Made by a program: the position numbers and the translations under genes | The notes under the pieces: model-generated | What the model was told of the DNA's origin: nothing | The model's database searches: none | The model's input: only the letters and a program-made list of their open reading frames with translations | Part shown: positions 54,091 to 63,568 of the stretch, piece after piece | Layout: every line of letters begins with the position of its first letter | Numbering within the stretch: the stretch's first letter is position 1 | DNA from: Anaerolineae bacterium | GTDB lineage: Bacteria; Chloroflexota; Anaerolineae; Aggregatilineales; Phototrophicaceae | Reading direction: 5' to 3' | Length of the DNA stretch: 64,000 nucleotides | NCBI GenBank assembly: GCA_022822545.1 | Contig: JAJEBE010000053.1 | Span: forward strand, 62,001-126,000

Positions 54091-55685
54091 GAAGGGTCTT
54101 TTTTCCTTCCGAGCTGCAGTTGCATCAGTTCCGGCGAAAAGAGCGGCGTAGCCATCTCTTGTAGATGGGGACTCACCCGCAGAGGTATATCGGCTTGCTT
54201 GAGGACGTCCTCTTCAAGGCGAATACCGGGAGCGATTTCGGTCACGGTGAGTCCGTCACCCGCCAAGTCTATGACGCAGCGCTCGGTGATGTAGGTCACC
54301 TTTTGGCCGATGTCACGAGCGCGACGGCCGCTGAAGGTGACTTCTTCAATCTCTGGCACAAATTTCTTGAAGCGCCCTTCCTGCAGAATGCGAAGCTGTC
54401 CCTCTTCAATAGCGAGCTTGAGGCCGCCAGCGGTAAAGAAACTGCTGAAGACGATGTGTTTGGCTTGGGCGGTGATGTCGATAAAGCCGCCGATGCCGGC
54501 GGTCACATGGGGTTTTGCCCCCAGGCGGGAGACATTGACGCTGCCGTCGGCGTCGACTTCCATGAAGGACAGCAAAGTGCGATCAAAGCCGCCGCCCTGA
54601 AAGAAGGTAAACTGGTCGGGCGAGGCGACGATGGCTTCGAGGTTGGAGGCGCAGCCAAACTGAAAATCCTGCAAGGGCAGGCCGCCGATCGCGCCTTGCT
54701 CAATGACCCAGGTAACCGAGCCGTGCAGGCCTTCTTCCAGCAGGATATAGGGCACGAGGGCGGAGATGCCGAAGCCGAGATTAACCGTCTCGCCTTCCCT
54801 CAGGGTCATGGCGGCGCGGCGGGCGATAATTTTGGAGACATCCCATTCCACGGGGGAGAAGCTGGTCATGGTGCGGGGGAGCTCGCCGCTGATAGCCGGT
54901 TCGTATTGCGTTTGCGTGGTCTGCATTTGACCGGGATCCAGCACGATATGATCGACCAAGGTGCCGGGCACGCGAATCGACTGGGGCGGCAGGCTGCCCG
55001 TCGGGGCGATGCGCTTGACCTGCGCGATTATGATGCCGCCATTATTGCGCGCGGCCAGCGCTTGCTCCAAAGCCCCGAGATAAGCGCCTTCGTGTTCCAT
55101 CGACAAGTTGCCATTTGCGTCGGCGGATGTCCCGCGGATGATGGCGACATCAACCGGTATTGAGCGGTAAAACAGCCATTCGTCGCCGGCGAACTCCACC
55201 CGCGTAACGATGTCTTCAGTGGTGACGCTGTTCATCTTGCCGCCACGATGCGCGGGATCGACGACGGTATCCCAGCCGACCTTGGTCAGGACGCCGGGGC
55301 GTTTCGCCGCCGCTTCCCGGTGCATGTGGAAAATGATCCCGCTGGGCAGGTTATAGGCTTCTACCTCATTGCTGTTTATCATCTGCCAGATTCGCGGCGA
55401 TTCCATTGACGAGGGACCACTGGGATAGGAGCCGGCGATGACGCGTTTGAGCAAGCCTTTCCTGGCGATATGATCGATGCCGTCAATGCCGTACATATCG
55501 CCGGCCGCGATAGGATGGATGGTCGTGATGCCGCGGGGGGCGCCGGAGGAATCGAAGCGCTCGCCGATGGCCTTGAGCGTCGCATCGGGGCAGCCCAGGC
55601 CGCTGGAAGAGCTGACCGAGACGACGGCTTGATCCGGGATCAATTCGGCGACAGCCGCAAGTGAAGTGAGTTTGGCTTTAACCAT
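54087..55685 (-). CDS. Acyl-CoA:carboxylate CoA-transferase (YdiF/propionate CoA-transferase type)
   Basis: 532 residues, alpha and beta parts fused. The N-terminal half has VSVSSSSGLGCPDATLKAIGERF, and the beta half has GETVNLGFGISALVPYI. VTWVIEQGAIGGLP contains the Glu expected to form the glutamyl-CoA thioester. Such enzymes move CoA between acyl-CoA and acetate, propionate or acetoacetate. It is the first gene of a two-gene operon with the enoyl-CoA hydratase. Confidence 0.92.
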   Translation of the reverse strand: MVKAKLTSLAAVAELIPDQAVVSVSSSSGLGCPDATLKAIGERFDSSGAPRGITTIHPIAAGDMYGIDGIDHIARKGLLKRVIAGSYPSGPSSMESPRIWQMINSNEVEAYNLPSGIIFHMHREAAAKRPGVLTKVGWDTVVDPAHRGGKMNSVTTEDIVTRVEFAGDEWLFYRSIPVDVAIIRGTSADANGNLSMEHEGAYLGALEQALAARNNGGIIIAQVKRIAPTGSLPPQSIRVPGTLVDHIVLDPGQMQTTQTQYEPAISGELPRTMTSFSPVEWDVSKIIARRAAMTLREGETVNLGFGISALVPYILLEEGLHGSVTWVIEQGAIGGLPLQDFQFGCASNLEAIVASPDQFTFFQGGGFDRTLLSFMEVDADGSVNVSRLGAKPHVTAGIGGFIDITAQAKHIVFSSFFTAGGLKLAIEEGQLRILQEGRFKKFVPEIEEVTFSGRRARDIGQKVTYITERCVIDLAGDGLTVTEIAPGIRLEEDVLKQADIPLRVSPHLQEMATPLFSPELMQLQLGRKKDPS

Positions 55686-56010
55686 TCAATGTTCCTGCTT
55701 GTGTGCTTGTCCCGAAACTTTCGCAGCGCAACGATTTTACGGGTGCAGGCGGAGCCGCTCGGCCGCAGCAACGGGCGGTTTGACAAGTAAAGATGATAGT
55801 TGGATATGTCACCGCTGTCAAAGGAGCGTCCTGCCGGCAGTTGGCTGGCGACCAGCAGGCGCGGGCGCTTTGAGTCCCTCGCGGGCCGGGTCGCGCCAAG
55901 GCTGGACTTAAGTGGCTCATGTGATTTACCCTAAACTCATTCATGGCGGTTTGGAATGCGATTTGGCTCCGATAATCGGAGCGCAAAGGGAAAGATCGCT
56001 CGGAGGAAAT
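55686..56010. other. Divergent intergenic region between CoA-transferase and GH88 genes
   Basis: 325 bases with no convincing gene. A frame open from a GTG at 55912 belongs to the GH88 gene upstream of its likely start. The region holds the palindrome at 55966-55982. Confidence 0.5.
55966..55982. promoter_or_regulatory. GCTCCGAT-A-ATCGGAGC palindrome, candidate operator
   Basis: Perfect 8-base arms around one base, 28 bases before the GH88 start. The 17-base size and near-perfect symmetry would suit a LacI- or GntR-like regulator. No regulator gene lies in this part of the window. Confidence 0.45.
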
Positions 56011-57159
56011 GTGATTCAAGATAAACAGGCTTTGGCGCAGCGCATCCACACAGCCCTGGAGTTCGCCGGGCAGCAACTGCGGAGTTTGGTCACCGCGCAT
56101 CCGGATTTTTTCCCGATGTATACGCTTAATGGCAAATGGAAACATGATGGCGAGGCCTGGACAAACTGGTGCGAGGGCTTCCTCGGCGGGCAACTCTGGC
56201 TGCTGTTTGCTTATACGGGCGACTCGTGGTGGCGAGACAAAGCCAAACATTATTCGCGCTTGATTGAGCATCGCAAGACGGATGACAGCGTCCATGACCT
56301 GGGGTTCCTGTTTTGGTCGACCTGGAAGCGCTGGCATGAAGTCGCGCCGGAAGATTTTATTCATGACACTCTGGTAGAAGCCGGGCGCACGGCCGGGTCG
56401 CGCTTTCGTGAGAAGGGGCAGTATCTGCCGTCTTTTGTATCGGCCGAGAGCCTGTTTATCGACATCATGATGAACGTGGGCATCATTTTTTACGCGGCGC
56501 GGGAGAGCGATGATCAGACCTTGTGGCAAAACGGGACGCGGCATTGTCACACGACGCGGCGCTATTTGGTCCGGGGCGATGGCAGCAGCGCGCACGAAGG
56601 CATATTCGATGTGGAAAGCGGCGAATTCCTGCGGTGGAGCACACATCAAGGTTGGCGGGGGGATTCGTCCTGGGCGCGCGGCTTGACCTGGGCGCTCTAC
56701 GGTTTCGGCACCGCGTATCGCTTTACCAGCGATCAGCGCTTCTTGGAGACGGCGGAAGCTTGCGCAGCGTATTATATGGAAAATACGGCGGAGCATGGCG
56801 TGCCGCCGAACGATTGGTCGGAGCCGGAGCCGGGGCAGGACTATGAAAGCTCGGCCGCTGCCATCGCAGCGAGCGCCTTCTTGCAGTTGGCTGAGTTGAT
56901 GCCGGATTCCGCGCGCGCGGGCATGTATCAGAGTTATGCCTTTAGGATACTGGATACGCTTTTGCAGCCGGGCTTCCTCGCCATCGAAACGCCAGCTTGG
57001 GAAGGCATTCTCAAGCGCGGGATGTATCACGAACGCAAGGGCCTGGGCGTGAATGAAAGTGTCATGTGGGGAGAATATTTCTTCCTGGAAGCGCTGCTTG
57101 ACGCGCTGCGCAAACTGGACGAGCGGGGGGCAAGGGCATCGGCGCGGCCAAGCTGCTAG
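56011..57159 (+). CDS. Glycoside hydrolase family 88-like unsaturated uronyl hydrolase
   Basis: 382 residues from a GTG at 56011, preceded by GGAGGAAAT; the frame is open from 55912, but that part crosses the palindrome. The sequence is a six-hairpin alpha/alpha toroid with WTNWCEGFLGGQLWLLFAYTGD, VHDLGFLFWSTW with an expected catalytic Asp, RWSTHQGWRGDSSWARGLTWALYG, and GVPPNDWSEPEPGQDYESSAAAIAASAFL. GH88 enzymes hydrate the double bond of unsaturated uronic acids left by polysaccharide lyases. A lyase-like gene, a sulfatase and an oligosaccharide-type ABC transporter lie next to it on the other strand. Confidence 0.9.
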   Translation: MIQDKQALAQRIHTALEFAGQQLRSLVTAHPDFFPMYTLNGKWKHDGEAWTNWCEGFLGGQLWLLFAYTGDSWWRDKAKHYSRLIEHRKTDDSVHDLGFLFWSTWKRWHEVAPEDFIHDTLVEAGRTAGSRFREKGQYLPSFVSAESLFIDIMMNVGIIFYAARESDDQTLWQNGTRHCHTTRRYLVRGDGSSAHEGIFDVESGEFLRWSTHQGWRGDSSWARGLTWALYGFGTAYRFTSDQRFLETAEACAAYYMENTAEHGVPPNDWSEPEPGQDYESSAAAIAASAFLQLAELMPDSARAGMYQSYAFRILDTLLQPGFLAIETPAWEGILKRGMYHERKGLGVNESVMWGEYFFLEALLDALRKLDERGARASARPSC

Positions 57160-57187
57160 CGGCATGGCGCTGCGTTCCCGCGCCCTC

Positions 57188-59272
57188 TTAGCTGTTTGCG
57201 CGCTGGTTGACATTTATACTCTTCGCGCCCTCGACTTGGGGCGCCGCCCCCAGCCCGACCGCGTCAATATTGACATGCCCCTTATCCCAGACGACCATAC
57301 CCGCGTCGAGTTGCTCGATGTGAACTTGACCGTCGGGCAGTTCGAGCGTCAGGGGCGATGCCGCGGGACCGTGACAGACGCCCGCCCATAAATCCGCCTC
57401 GGGTGCGCCTGTTAGCCAGGCGGCGCCCTTGCCACAGGTCAGGCGAGCGCCGGCAACTTCGACCAGGCCCGCGCGATTCTGCCGCGCGAAGGGAGACGAG
57501 AGCATCGGGAAGCCCAGATCTTCTCCGTCCGCCCAGCGGCCTTGGATTCGCCAGCGCATGAGATCGACTTCGATGCCGAGCGAGCGATCGGCGCGCTTGT
57601 AGGCGATGCTGTAATTCCTTGGGCTCCGGCCATCAAAGGTGCGGGGCGGCTCCAGCACTTCGCGCAACTGCCCGCTGGCCAGGGCGGCAAATACGTCTTT
57701 TCCGCTGGCGTAGCGGTTTCGTGAAAGGACCTCGACGTAGAATCCATTGTGGATGTAGCCCTGGAAAAATGCGCCGGGGTTCGCCAATTCCCAGAAAGTT
57801 TTGTCCGGGCCCAGGTAGTTGTAGAGCTCCAGCACCAGGCTGCCCCGATGTTTCACGATGCGGGCGGGCGCCTGAGCTCCCAGTTTTGCCCGGTCTAGCG
57901 GACGAACGGCAATGTAGACCTCGCCGCAGCCGATCACGATGAGGGCGCCGTCGGGCAGGTCGGCCGGCAGATCGCCGATGCGCGATCCGTCGATCCAAAG
58001 CTCGTCGACATCATCGGCATTGTCCCAAATCAAGACGGCTTTGGCGCTGGAGCAGCGGGACCAGGCATCAATTTCGCGCGAGGTATACAAGCCGATGGCG
58101 CTTGAACCCGCCAGCAGGCCGTGGAAACTGCCCTCATCGCGAAAGATATGGTCATTGGTCCGCGACTGCGTGGTGCGATAGTCGCCGAGCCACTTGTCAT
58201 TGATGAGATAGCGGGAGAATACCACGCCCGGTCGAGACTCATTGGCCCTGGTGTAGTGGATGGAGAATACGTTGGATTGGTTGCTGATGAAGCGGTTGGA
58301 CTGGGTGGCAAGTTCTTGAGACGCGACTCCGATGCTATAGTCGTCAGCCAGCGTACTGCTGATGACTGTGCCGGCCGCGGCATCGGAGGTTTCGGTCACG
58401 GTTATCGGCATTGACCGCCCCTGCATTACCGTCTCGAGCCAGGCGGGCAACTTGCCACCGGCGATCAAGCGGGAGAAGGCGGTCTCTTCCGGCTCGGAGG
58501 CGCAAACGAGGGCCGGATAGTAGGCGCGGCAATGGGGCGGGGCGAGCCGGCCGGTTTCAGGATGCAGGCGCAAGGCGATGCTCAAGCCGATGCGCGCGAT
58601 GATCAGTTGCGCCAGCGTTCGCGCTTCCGAGCGCTCCGAGTTGAGGACGACCTTATGCAGCGCTTCGATCGAGACGAATGAGTAAGTGGGACTGTTGTAT
58701 TCATGTGGTATGCCGCTCAGATCAATAATGCTCAGCCAGCTTCGCAGCTTGGCGACGCCGCGGTCCAGGTATTCGGGCCGGTTCAGAAGTTGGCCGCCCA
58801 AGATAGAATTGGAGATGTCTTGGGCGACGATATTGGAATAAATCGGCGACACATCAATGCGGCGGATTTCGTCCAGTCCGAGTTTGATGCGCGTCTTGAC
58901 GCGCTCGACGAGGTCGGCCGACAGGCGCCCCGAGTGATTCAGCAGCAGGGGAATCAGCCGGACGAGCACGAACTGAACCGCGTTCAGATCCTCAACCGCC
59001 AGGTCTTCGTGCTCCCATTTGAAATTGCCGTAGTGTGGCGAGCGCGGGTCCATATCCTGGCAATTGAGCACGGCGGCGATGACCGCTTCGCCGCGCTTGA
59101 TCTCCGCTTGTGAGCCGCTCTCGATCAGGGCGACGGCGTATTCTGCCGACATCCAGGCGCTGTGAAACAGGCCGTTATCGATGGGGTTGCCGACGAGATG
59201 AACACCCGGGTCATAGAAAAGCGGGCTATCGGCATCGCTTCCGCGGGCGAAGATTTCAGCAGGTTCCAGCAT
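57188..59272 (-). CDS. Putative polysaccharide lyase-like protein (toroid plus beta-sandwich)
   Basis: 694 residues without a signal peptide. The first 300 residues are helical with a pattern like an alpha/alpha toroid (AWMSAEYAVALIESG, VQFVLVRLIPLLLNHSG, and GIPHEYNSPTYSFVSIEAL). HEYNSPTY resembles the Asn/His/Tyr region of heparinase or alginate lyase-like enzymes. The C-terminal part is beta-rich. I cannot assign a PL family. It is 39 bases downstream of the ABC transporter ATPase gene and convergent with the GH88 gene that would process its products, which supports the idea of a cytoplasmic lyase or hydrolase. Confidence 0.6.
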   Translation of the reverse strand: MLEPAEIFARGSDADSPLFYDPGVHLVGNPIDNGLFHSAWMSAEYAVALIESGSQAEIKRGEAVIAAVLNCQDMDPRSPHYGNFKWEHEDLAVEDLNAVQFVLVRLIPLLLNHSGRLSADLVERVKTRIKLGLDEIRRIDVSPIYSNIVAQDISNSILGGQLLNRPEYLDRGVAKLRSWLSIIDLSGIPHEYNSPTYSFVSIEALHKVVLNSERSEARTLAQLIIARIGLSIALRLHPETGRLAPPHCRAYYPALVCASEPEETAFSRLIAGGKLPAWLETVMQGRSMPITVTETSDAAAGTVISSTLADDYSIGVASQELATQSNRFISNQSNVFSIHYTRANESRPGVVFSRYLINDKWLGDYRTTQSRTNDHIFRDEGSFHGLLAGSSAIGLYTSREIDAWSRCSSAKAVLIWDNADDVDELWIDGSRIGDLPADLPDGALIVIGCGEVYIAVRPLDRAKLGAQAPARIVKHRGSLVLELYNYLGPDKTFWELANPGAFFQGYIHNGFYVEVLSRNRYASGKDVFAALASGQLREVLEPPRTFDGRSPRNYSIAYKRADRSLGIEVDLMRWRIQGRWADGEDLGFPMLSSPFARQNRAGLVEVAGARLTCGKGAAWLTGAPEADLWAGVCHGPAASPLTLELPDGQVHIEQLDAGMVVWDKGHVNIDAVGLGAAPQVEGAKSINVNQRANS

Positions 59273-59311
59273 CTTGAGCAGACCTTTCGTGCAGACGGGA
59301 TGGGCGAATCA

Positions 59312-60379
59312 TTACACGGTCGAGCCAATCGCTTCAAAGCCGCGCAAGTCCAGTTCCTCAGCGAAATGGCAAGCGACCCAGTGTTCCTTTCCGATTTCGC
59401 GGAAGGCGGGCGTCTCTACGCGGCAACGGTCCTGGGCGTAACGACAGCGCGGGTGAAAATAGCAGCCGCTCGGGGGATTGCTCGGGTCAGCCACTTCGCC
59501 TTCGAGGCGGATGCGAACACCCTTGTTCCGCAGGCGCGGATCGGGTTTGGGAACGGCGGACAGCAGCGCCTCGGTGTAGGGATGCAGCGGATTTTTGAAG
59601 AGCTGCTCGGCGCTCGCCAGCTCGACGATCTTGCCGACATACATCACAGCGACGCGGTGGCTGATGTGCTCGACGACGCTGAGGTCATGGGCGATGAAGA
59701 GGTAGGTCAGATCGAGTTCTTCTTGCAGGTCTTGCAGGAGGTTCAGGATTTGCGCCTGCACCGAGACATCGAGAGCGGAAACGGCCTCGTCGGCGACGAT
59801 GAGCTTGGGATTCAAGGCGAGGGCGCGGGCGATGTCGATGCGCTGGCGTTCGCCGCCGCTGAAGGCGTGTGGATAGCGCCGAATGTATTCGGGGCGCAAG
59901 CCAACTCGTCTCAACAAAGACGCGACGCGGTCTTCCAGTTCTGATCCGCTGGCGATGCCGTTGACCTTGAGAGATTCGCCGACGATCTGCAAGATGGGCA
60001 GGCGGGGATTCAAAGAGGAGAAGGGGTCCTGAAAGATCATGCGGATTTGGCGGCGGAAGGGGCGCAGCGCCTGATTGTCCAGCTCCGCCAGGTCGATGCT
60101 TTCCTCTGCCTCCACCGCATAATGGATCTGACCGGCAGTTGGTTTGTAGACGCGGGCGATGCAGCGACCGGTGGTTGTCTTGCCGCAGCCGGATTCTCCA
60201 ACCAGGCTCAAGGTTTCGCCGGGGCGTATGCTGAAGCTGACATCGTTGACGGCTTGCACGTATCCAACTGTGCGGCGAAACATGCCCCGCCGTATCGGGA
60301 AGCGCATGTGCAGATTGCGAACTTCCAGGAGCGGACGCCTGCCCTCATCGATCTGCTTCGAGTCGGTGCGCTGGTTCAA
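59312..60379 (-). CDS. Dpp/Opp-type ABC transporter ATP-binding protein (DppF/OppF-like)
   Basis: 355 residues from a TTG that overlaps the stop of the other ATPase gene (TTGA). [15 protein letters not shown] is Walker [18 protein letters not shown] the signature, and [14 protein letters not shown]alker B. The C-terminal [15 protein letters not shown] is the oligopeptide-transporter ATPase extension with Cys residues for an Fe-S cluster. Besides peptides, such importers carry oligosaccharides, which fits the adjacent carbohydrate enzymes. Confidence 0.93.
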   Translation of the reverse strand: MNQRTDSKQIDEGRRPLLEVRNLHMRFPIRRGMFRRTVGYVQAVNDVSFSIRPGETLSLVGESGCGKTTTGRCIARVYKPTAGQIHYAVEAEESIDLAELDNQALRPFRRQIRMIFQDPFSSLNPRLPILQIVGESLKVNGIASGSELEDRVASLLRRVGLRPEYIRRYPHAFSGGERQRIDIARALALNPKLIVADEAVSALDVSVQAQILNLLQDLQEELDLTYLFIAHDLSVVEHISHRVAVMYVGKIVELASAEQLFKNPLHPYTEALLSAVPKPDPRLRNKGVRIRLEGEVADPSNPPSGCYFHPRCRYAQDRCRVETPAFREIGKEHWVACHFAEELDLRGFEAIGSTV

Positions 60380-61440
60380 GTTGCGAGCTCCTCGTCAGGG
60401 CTATGGCTTGCCGCGGTCGGGTAGAGCAGGCAGCGCACGCTATGGTCTCCGCTTAGGAATATGCGCTGCGGGTCCACTCTGTTGCATTGCTCAGGGATGA
60501 AATCATCGCAGCGGGGATGAAAGGGACAGCCGGTCGGGCGATCAAAGGGGTGCGGCACCGTTCCCTTTATGGAATACAAGCGTTTGTTGTCCCGGCTATC
60601 GTAGCGGGGGATGGATTGCAGCAGCGCCCGTGTGTAGGGATGTTTGGGGTCGTGAAAGATAGCATCGACATCGCCGCTTTCGACATCGCGTCCCAGGTAC
60701 ATGACAATCACCTCATCGGCAATCTCGGCGACCACCCCGAGGTCATGCGTGATGAAAAGCACGGACATGCCGCTTTGCTGCTGCAGGTCGGCAATGAGGT
60801 CGAGAATATTGGCCTGCGTCGTCACATCAAGAGCGGTCGTCGGTTCGTCGGCGATCAGCAGTTGCGGCTCGCAGGCGAGGGCAATGGCGATCATGGCTCG
60901 CTGGCGCATGCCGCCGGAAAGCTCGAAGGAATAGGCGTCCAGGGTTTCGCTCGGGCGCGGTATGCCGACCAGATCGAGCATGGAAACGGCTCGTTTGCGG
61001 GCTTCCTGCTTGGTGACGGGCAGGTGCAGCAGGATGGCCTCCATGATTTGACTGCCGATGGTATGCACGGGACTGAGCGAGGACATCGGCTCTTGAAAGA
61101 TCATGCTGATTTCGCCGCCGCGAATCTCGCGAATCTCGCGCCCTTTGGGGTTCAACTTGGCCAGGTCGATCGCGCTGCCGTCGCGCTGCCGGAAGAGGAT
61201 CTCTCCGGAGACAATCTCGCCCGGCGGAGGCACGATGCGGAGTATGGAGCGCGCGGTGACGGATTTGCCGCAGCCGGATTCGCCGACGACACAGAGGGTC
61301 TGGCCCCGCTTGAGGGAGAGGTTGACCCCTTCCACGGCTTTGACGATGCCTTCATCGGTGAAGAAATGCGTCTTCACGTCCTTGACTTCCAGCAAGGCTT
61401 CGTCGGTCGCGGCATCAAGTCTGGTATGGGTCGGCTGCAT
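60376..61440 (-). CDS. Dpp/Opp-type ABC transporter ATP-binding protein (DppD/OppD-like)
   Basis: 354 residues. [15 protein letters not shown] is Walker [19 protein letters not shown] the signature and [14 protein letters not shown]alker B. The C-terminal [16 protein letters not shown] is the extension shared with DppF. The start lies 26 bases inside the permease gene, and its stop overlaps the start of the next ATPase, so the operon is tightly coupled. Confidence 0.93.
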   Translation of the reverse strand: MQPTHTRLDAATDEALLEVKDVKTHFFTDEGIVKAVEGVNLSLKRGQTLCVVGESGCGKSVTARSILRIVPPPGEIVSGEILFRQRDGSAIDLAKLNPKGREIREIRGGEISMIFQEPMSSLSPVHTIGSQIMEAILLHLPVTKQEARKRAVSMLDLVGIPRPSETLDAYSFELSGGMRQRAMIAIALACEPQLLIADEPTTALDVTTQANILDLIADLQQQSGMSVLFITHDLGVVAEIADEVIVMYLGRDVESGDVDAIFHDPKHPYTRALLQSIPRYDSRDNKRLYSIKGTVPHPFDRPTGCPFHPRCDDFIPEQCNRVDPQRIFLSGDHSVRCLLYPTAASHSPDEELAT

Positions 61441-62563
61441 CTCTCAAACCGTCTCCTAGAAAATTCATGGCCAAAACGGAAACCACGACCGCCAGGCCCG
61501 GGAAGAGCAGCCAAGGCGCGGTCGCGATGGAGCGCACATTCTGCGCTTCTTGCAGCAGCACGCCCCAGCTGACCACGGGCGGCCTCAGTCCGATACCCAG
61601 GAAACTGAGCGCCGTTTCGGCCAGGATCATGCCCGGGATCGCCAAGGTGACGGAGGCGATGATGTGGCTGGTCATGGAAGGCACCATGTGGCGCAGGATG
61701 ATTTGCAACTCGCGCACGCCATCCAGGCGAGCGGCGATGACGAAGTCCTCGGTCTTGAGCGAGAGAAAACGACCGCGAACCTCGCGCGCCAGGGCGGTCC
61801 AGCCGATCAGCGACAAGAGCACGGTGATGGCGAAATAGACACGCACCGGCGGCCAAGTCAGCGGGATGGCGGCCGAGAGGCCCATCCAGAGCGGTATCGT
61901 GGGCAGCGAACGCAGAATCTCGATGACGCGCTGGATCAGGTTGTCGATGAGGCCGCCGTAGTAGCCGGATATTCCGCCCAGGATGATACCGAGCACGAGG
62001 CTAAGCCCGACGCCGACCAGACCGACCGACATGGAAACCCGTGTACCATAAATCGCACGACTCAGCACATCTCGCCCGAGGCGATCGGTGCCGATGAGGT
62101 GCACCGGGTCGCCATATTGCGCCGCGCCGATCAGATGCAGATCCAGCGTGAACAGACCCCAAAGCTCGTATTCTTCGCCGCGGACGAACAAGCCGACTGG
62201 ATAGGTGATTTCCTCATCGACCACATAAGTTCGCTTGAACGATTCAGGATCGACTTGCACCTTGTGGCCATAGACATGGGGGTAGAAGCGCCAGCCGGCG
62301 TCTGTCTGTTGGAAGAGCTGTATGTTTTGCGGCGGCAGGAATGTATGAGTCGCGCTATAAGTTCCCGCCGCGTAGGGCGCGATAAACTCGGCGAATAGCG
62401 CCACCGCGTATAAGAGCAGGGTGACAAGGCCGGCAAACATCGCAAGACGGTGCTTGCGAAATTTCCACCAGATCAATTGCCATTGATTGGCGACGACGAT
62501 GCGGGTTTCGGCGGCGGCCTCGGCATGGTCGTCTGCTGGACGGCGAGTCGTAGCGCTGTTCAT
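61415..62563 (-). CDS. Dpp/Opp-type ABC transporter permease (DppC/OppC-like)
   Basis: 382 residues from the ATG that overlaps the dppB stop (ATGA); the frame continues upstream but only inside dppB. An N-terminal transmembrane helix (MFAGLVTLLLYAVALFAEFI) is followed by a long periplasmic insert of about 100 residues. Then come five helices with the permease loop LAREVRGRFLSLKTEDFVIAAR, the EAA motif that meets the ATPases. The long insert is larger than in E. coli DppC and is typical of some carbohydrate-type members. Confidence 0.9.
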   Translation of the reverse strand: MNSATTRRPADDHAEAAAETRIVVANQWQLIWWKFRKHRLAMFAGLVTLLLYAVALFAEFIAPYAAGTYSATHTFLPPQNIQLFQQTDAGWRFYPHVYGHKVQVDPESFKRTYVVDEEITYPVGLFVRGEEYELWGLFTLDLHLIGAAQYGDPVHLIGTDRLGRDVLSRAIYGTRVSMSVGLVGVGLSLVLGIILGGISGYYGGLIDNLIQRVIEILRSLPTIPLWMGLSAAIPLTWPPVRVYFAITVLLSLIGWTALAREVRGRFLSLKTEDFVIAARLDGVRELQIILRHMVPSMTSHIIASVTLAIPGMILAETALSFLGIGLRPPVVSWGVLLQEAQNVRSIATAPWLLFPGLAVVVSVLAMNFLGDGLRDAADPYQT

Positions 62564-63537
62564 TGGAGTTGTATCCGGGGATCTATCCATGCCAGGAGGA
62601 TATCGGATATCAGGGTGCCGATGATGGTGAGCACGCTGACCAGGAGAATGAGGCTGCCGGCCAGATACATATCTTGCGCTTGCAGCGAACGGTAGAGCAG
62701 GGGGCCGGTCGTTTGAAGATTCAAGACGATCGAGGTTATCGCCGAGCCGGAAACCAGGGCAGGGAAGACCCAAGCCATCGCGCTGACCAGGGGATTCAGC
62801 GCCACGCGCACGGGATACTTGAAGAGCAGTTTCAGCTCGGACAAGCCGCGCGCCCGGGCGGCGTCCACATAGAGCTTGGATAGCTCATCCAGCAGGTTGG
62901 CGCGCATGACGCGGATGAGAGCAGCGGTGCCGGCGGTGCCGAGGATGATGACCGGCAGCCACAGATGGCTGAGCAAGTCGAGCGCGCGCTCAAGCGACCA
63001 GTCGGCTTCGATATACTCGGGCGAGAATAGCCCGCCGACGCTCTGCCCGAAATAACGGAAAGCGATATACATCAGCACCAGCGCCAGCAAAAAGTTTGGA
63101 ATCGCCAGACCAATGAAGCCGATAATGGTCACTAGATAATCGCCGATAGTGTATTTCTTGACGGCGGAATAGATGCCGATGGGTATGGCGACAATCCAGA
63201 CAAAAGCCAGTGTGAACAGCGAGATGACCATGGTCAAGCCCAGGCGCTCCCAGATCAAATCGCTGACGGGCCGATTCCATTCGAAAGAATCGCCGAAGTC
63301 GCCCCGTGTGATGATGCCGCTGATCCACTTCCAGTATTGCACATAGATCGGCTCATCAAGGCCGTAGCGCTCGCGCAAAGCATCGACCTGGGCTTGATCG
63401 ACGGTCTCTTCAGCCTTGCTGATGAGGGAGGCGAGAAAGTCGCCGGGCGGCAACTGAATCACGGCGAAGGCGATAACCGAGATGATCAGCAGCGTCGGGA
63501 TGAGATAGATGATTCGTCGCGCAATGTACCAGATCAT
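62560..63537 (-). CDS. Dpp/Opp-type ABC transporter permease (DppB/OppB-like)
   Basis: 325 residues with six transmembrane helices. The N-terminus MIWYIARRIIYLIPTLLIIS and the loop DQAQVDALRERYGLDEPIYVQYWKW are characteristic of DppB, and YVDAARARGLSELKLLFKYPVR is the EAA motif. It forms the pore with the DppC-like protein. No substrate-binding protein gene is in the window; it may lie beyond the right edge, upstream of the sulfatase. Confidence 0.93.
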   Translation of the reverse strand: MIWYIARRIIYLIPTLLIISVIAFAVIQLPPGDFLASLISKAEETVDQAQVDALRERYGLDEPIYVQYWKWISGIITRGDFGDSFEWNRPVSDLIWERLGLTMVISLFTLAFVWIVAIPIGIYSAVKKYTIGDYLVTIIGFIGLAIPNFLLALVLMYIAFRYFGQSVGGLFSPEYIEADWSLERALDLLSHLWLPVIILGTAGTAALIRVMRANLLDELSKLYVDAARARGLSELKLLFKYPVRVALNPLVSAMAWVFPALVSGSAITSIVLNLQTTGPLLYRSLQAQDMYLAGSLILLVSVLTIIGTLISDILLAWIDPRIQLQ

Positions 63538-63568
63538 TGGTCAGACAGTCCTTGACGGAAGACCTATT

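Noticed and set aside
55678-57213. 511-codon minus-strand frame opposite GH88
   Set aside because: Composition is that of a shadow frame, and the GH88 frame has a good ribosome binding site and toroid motifs.
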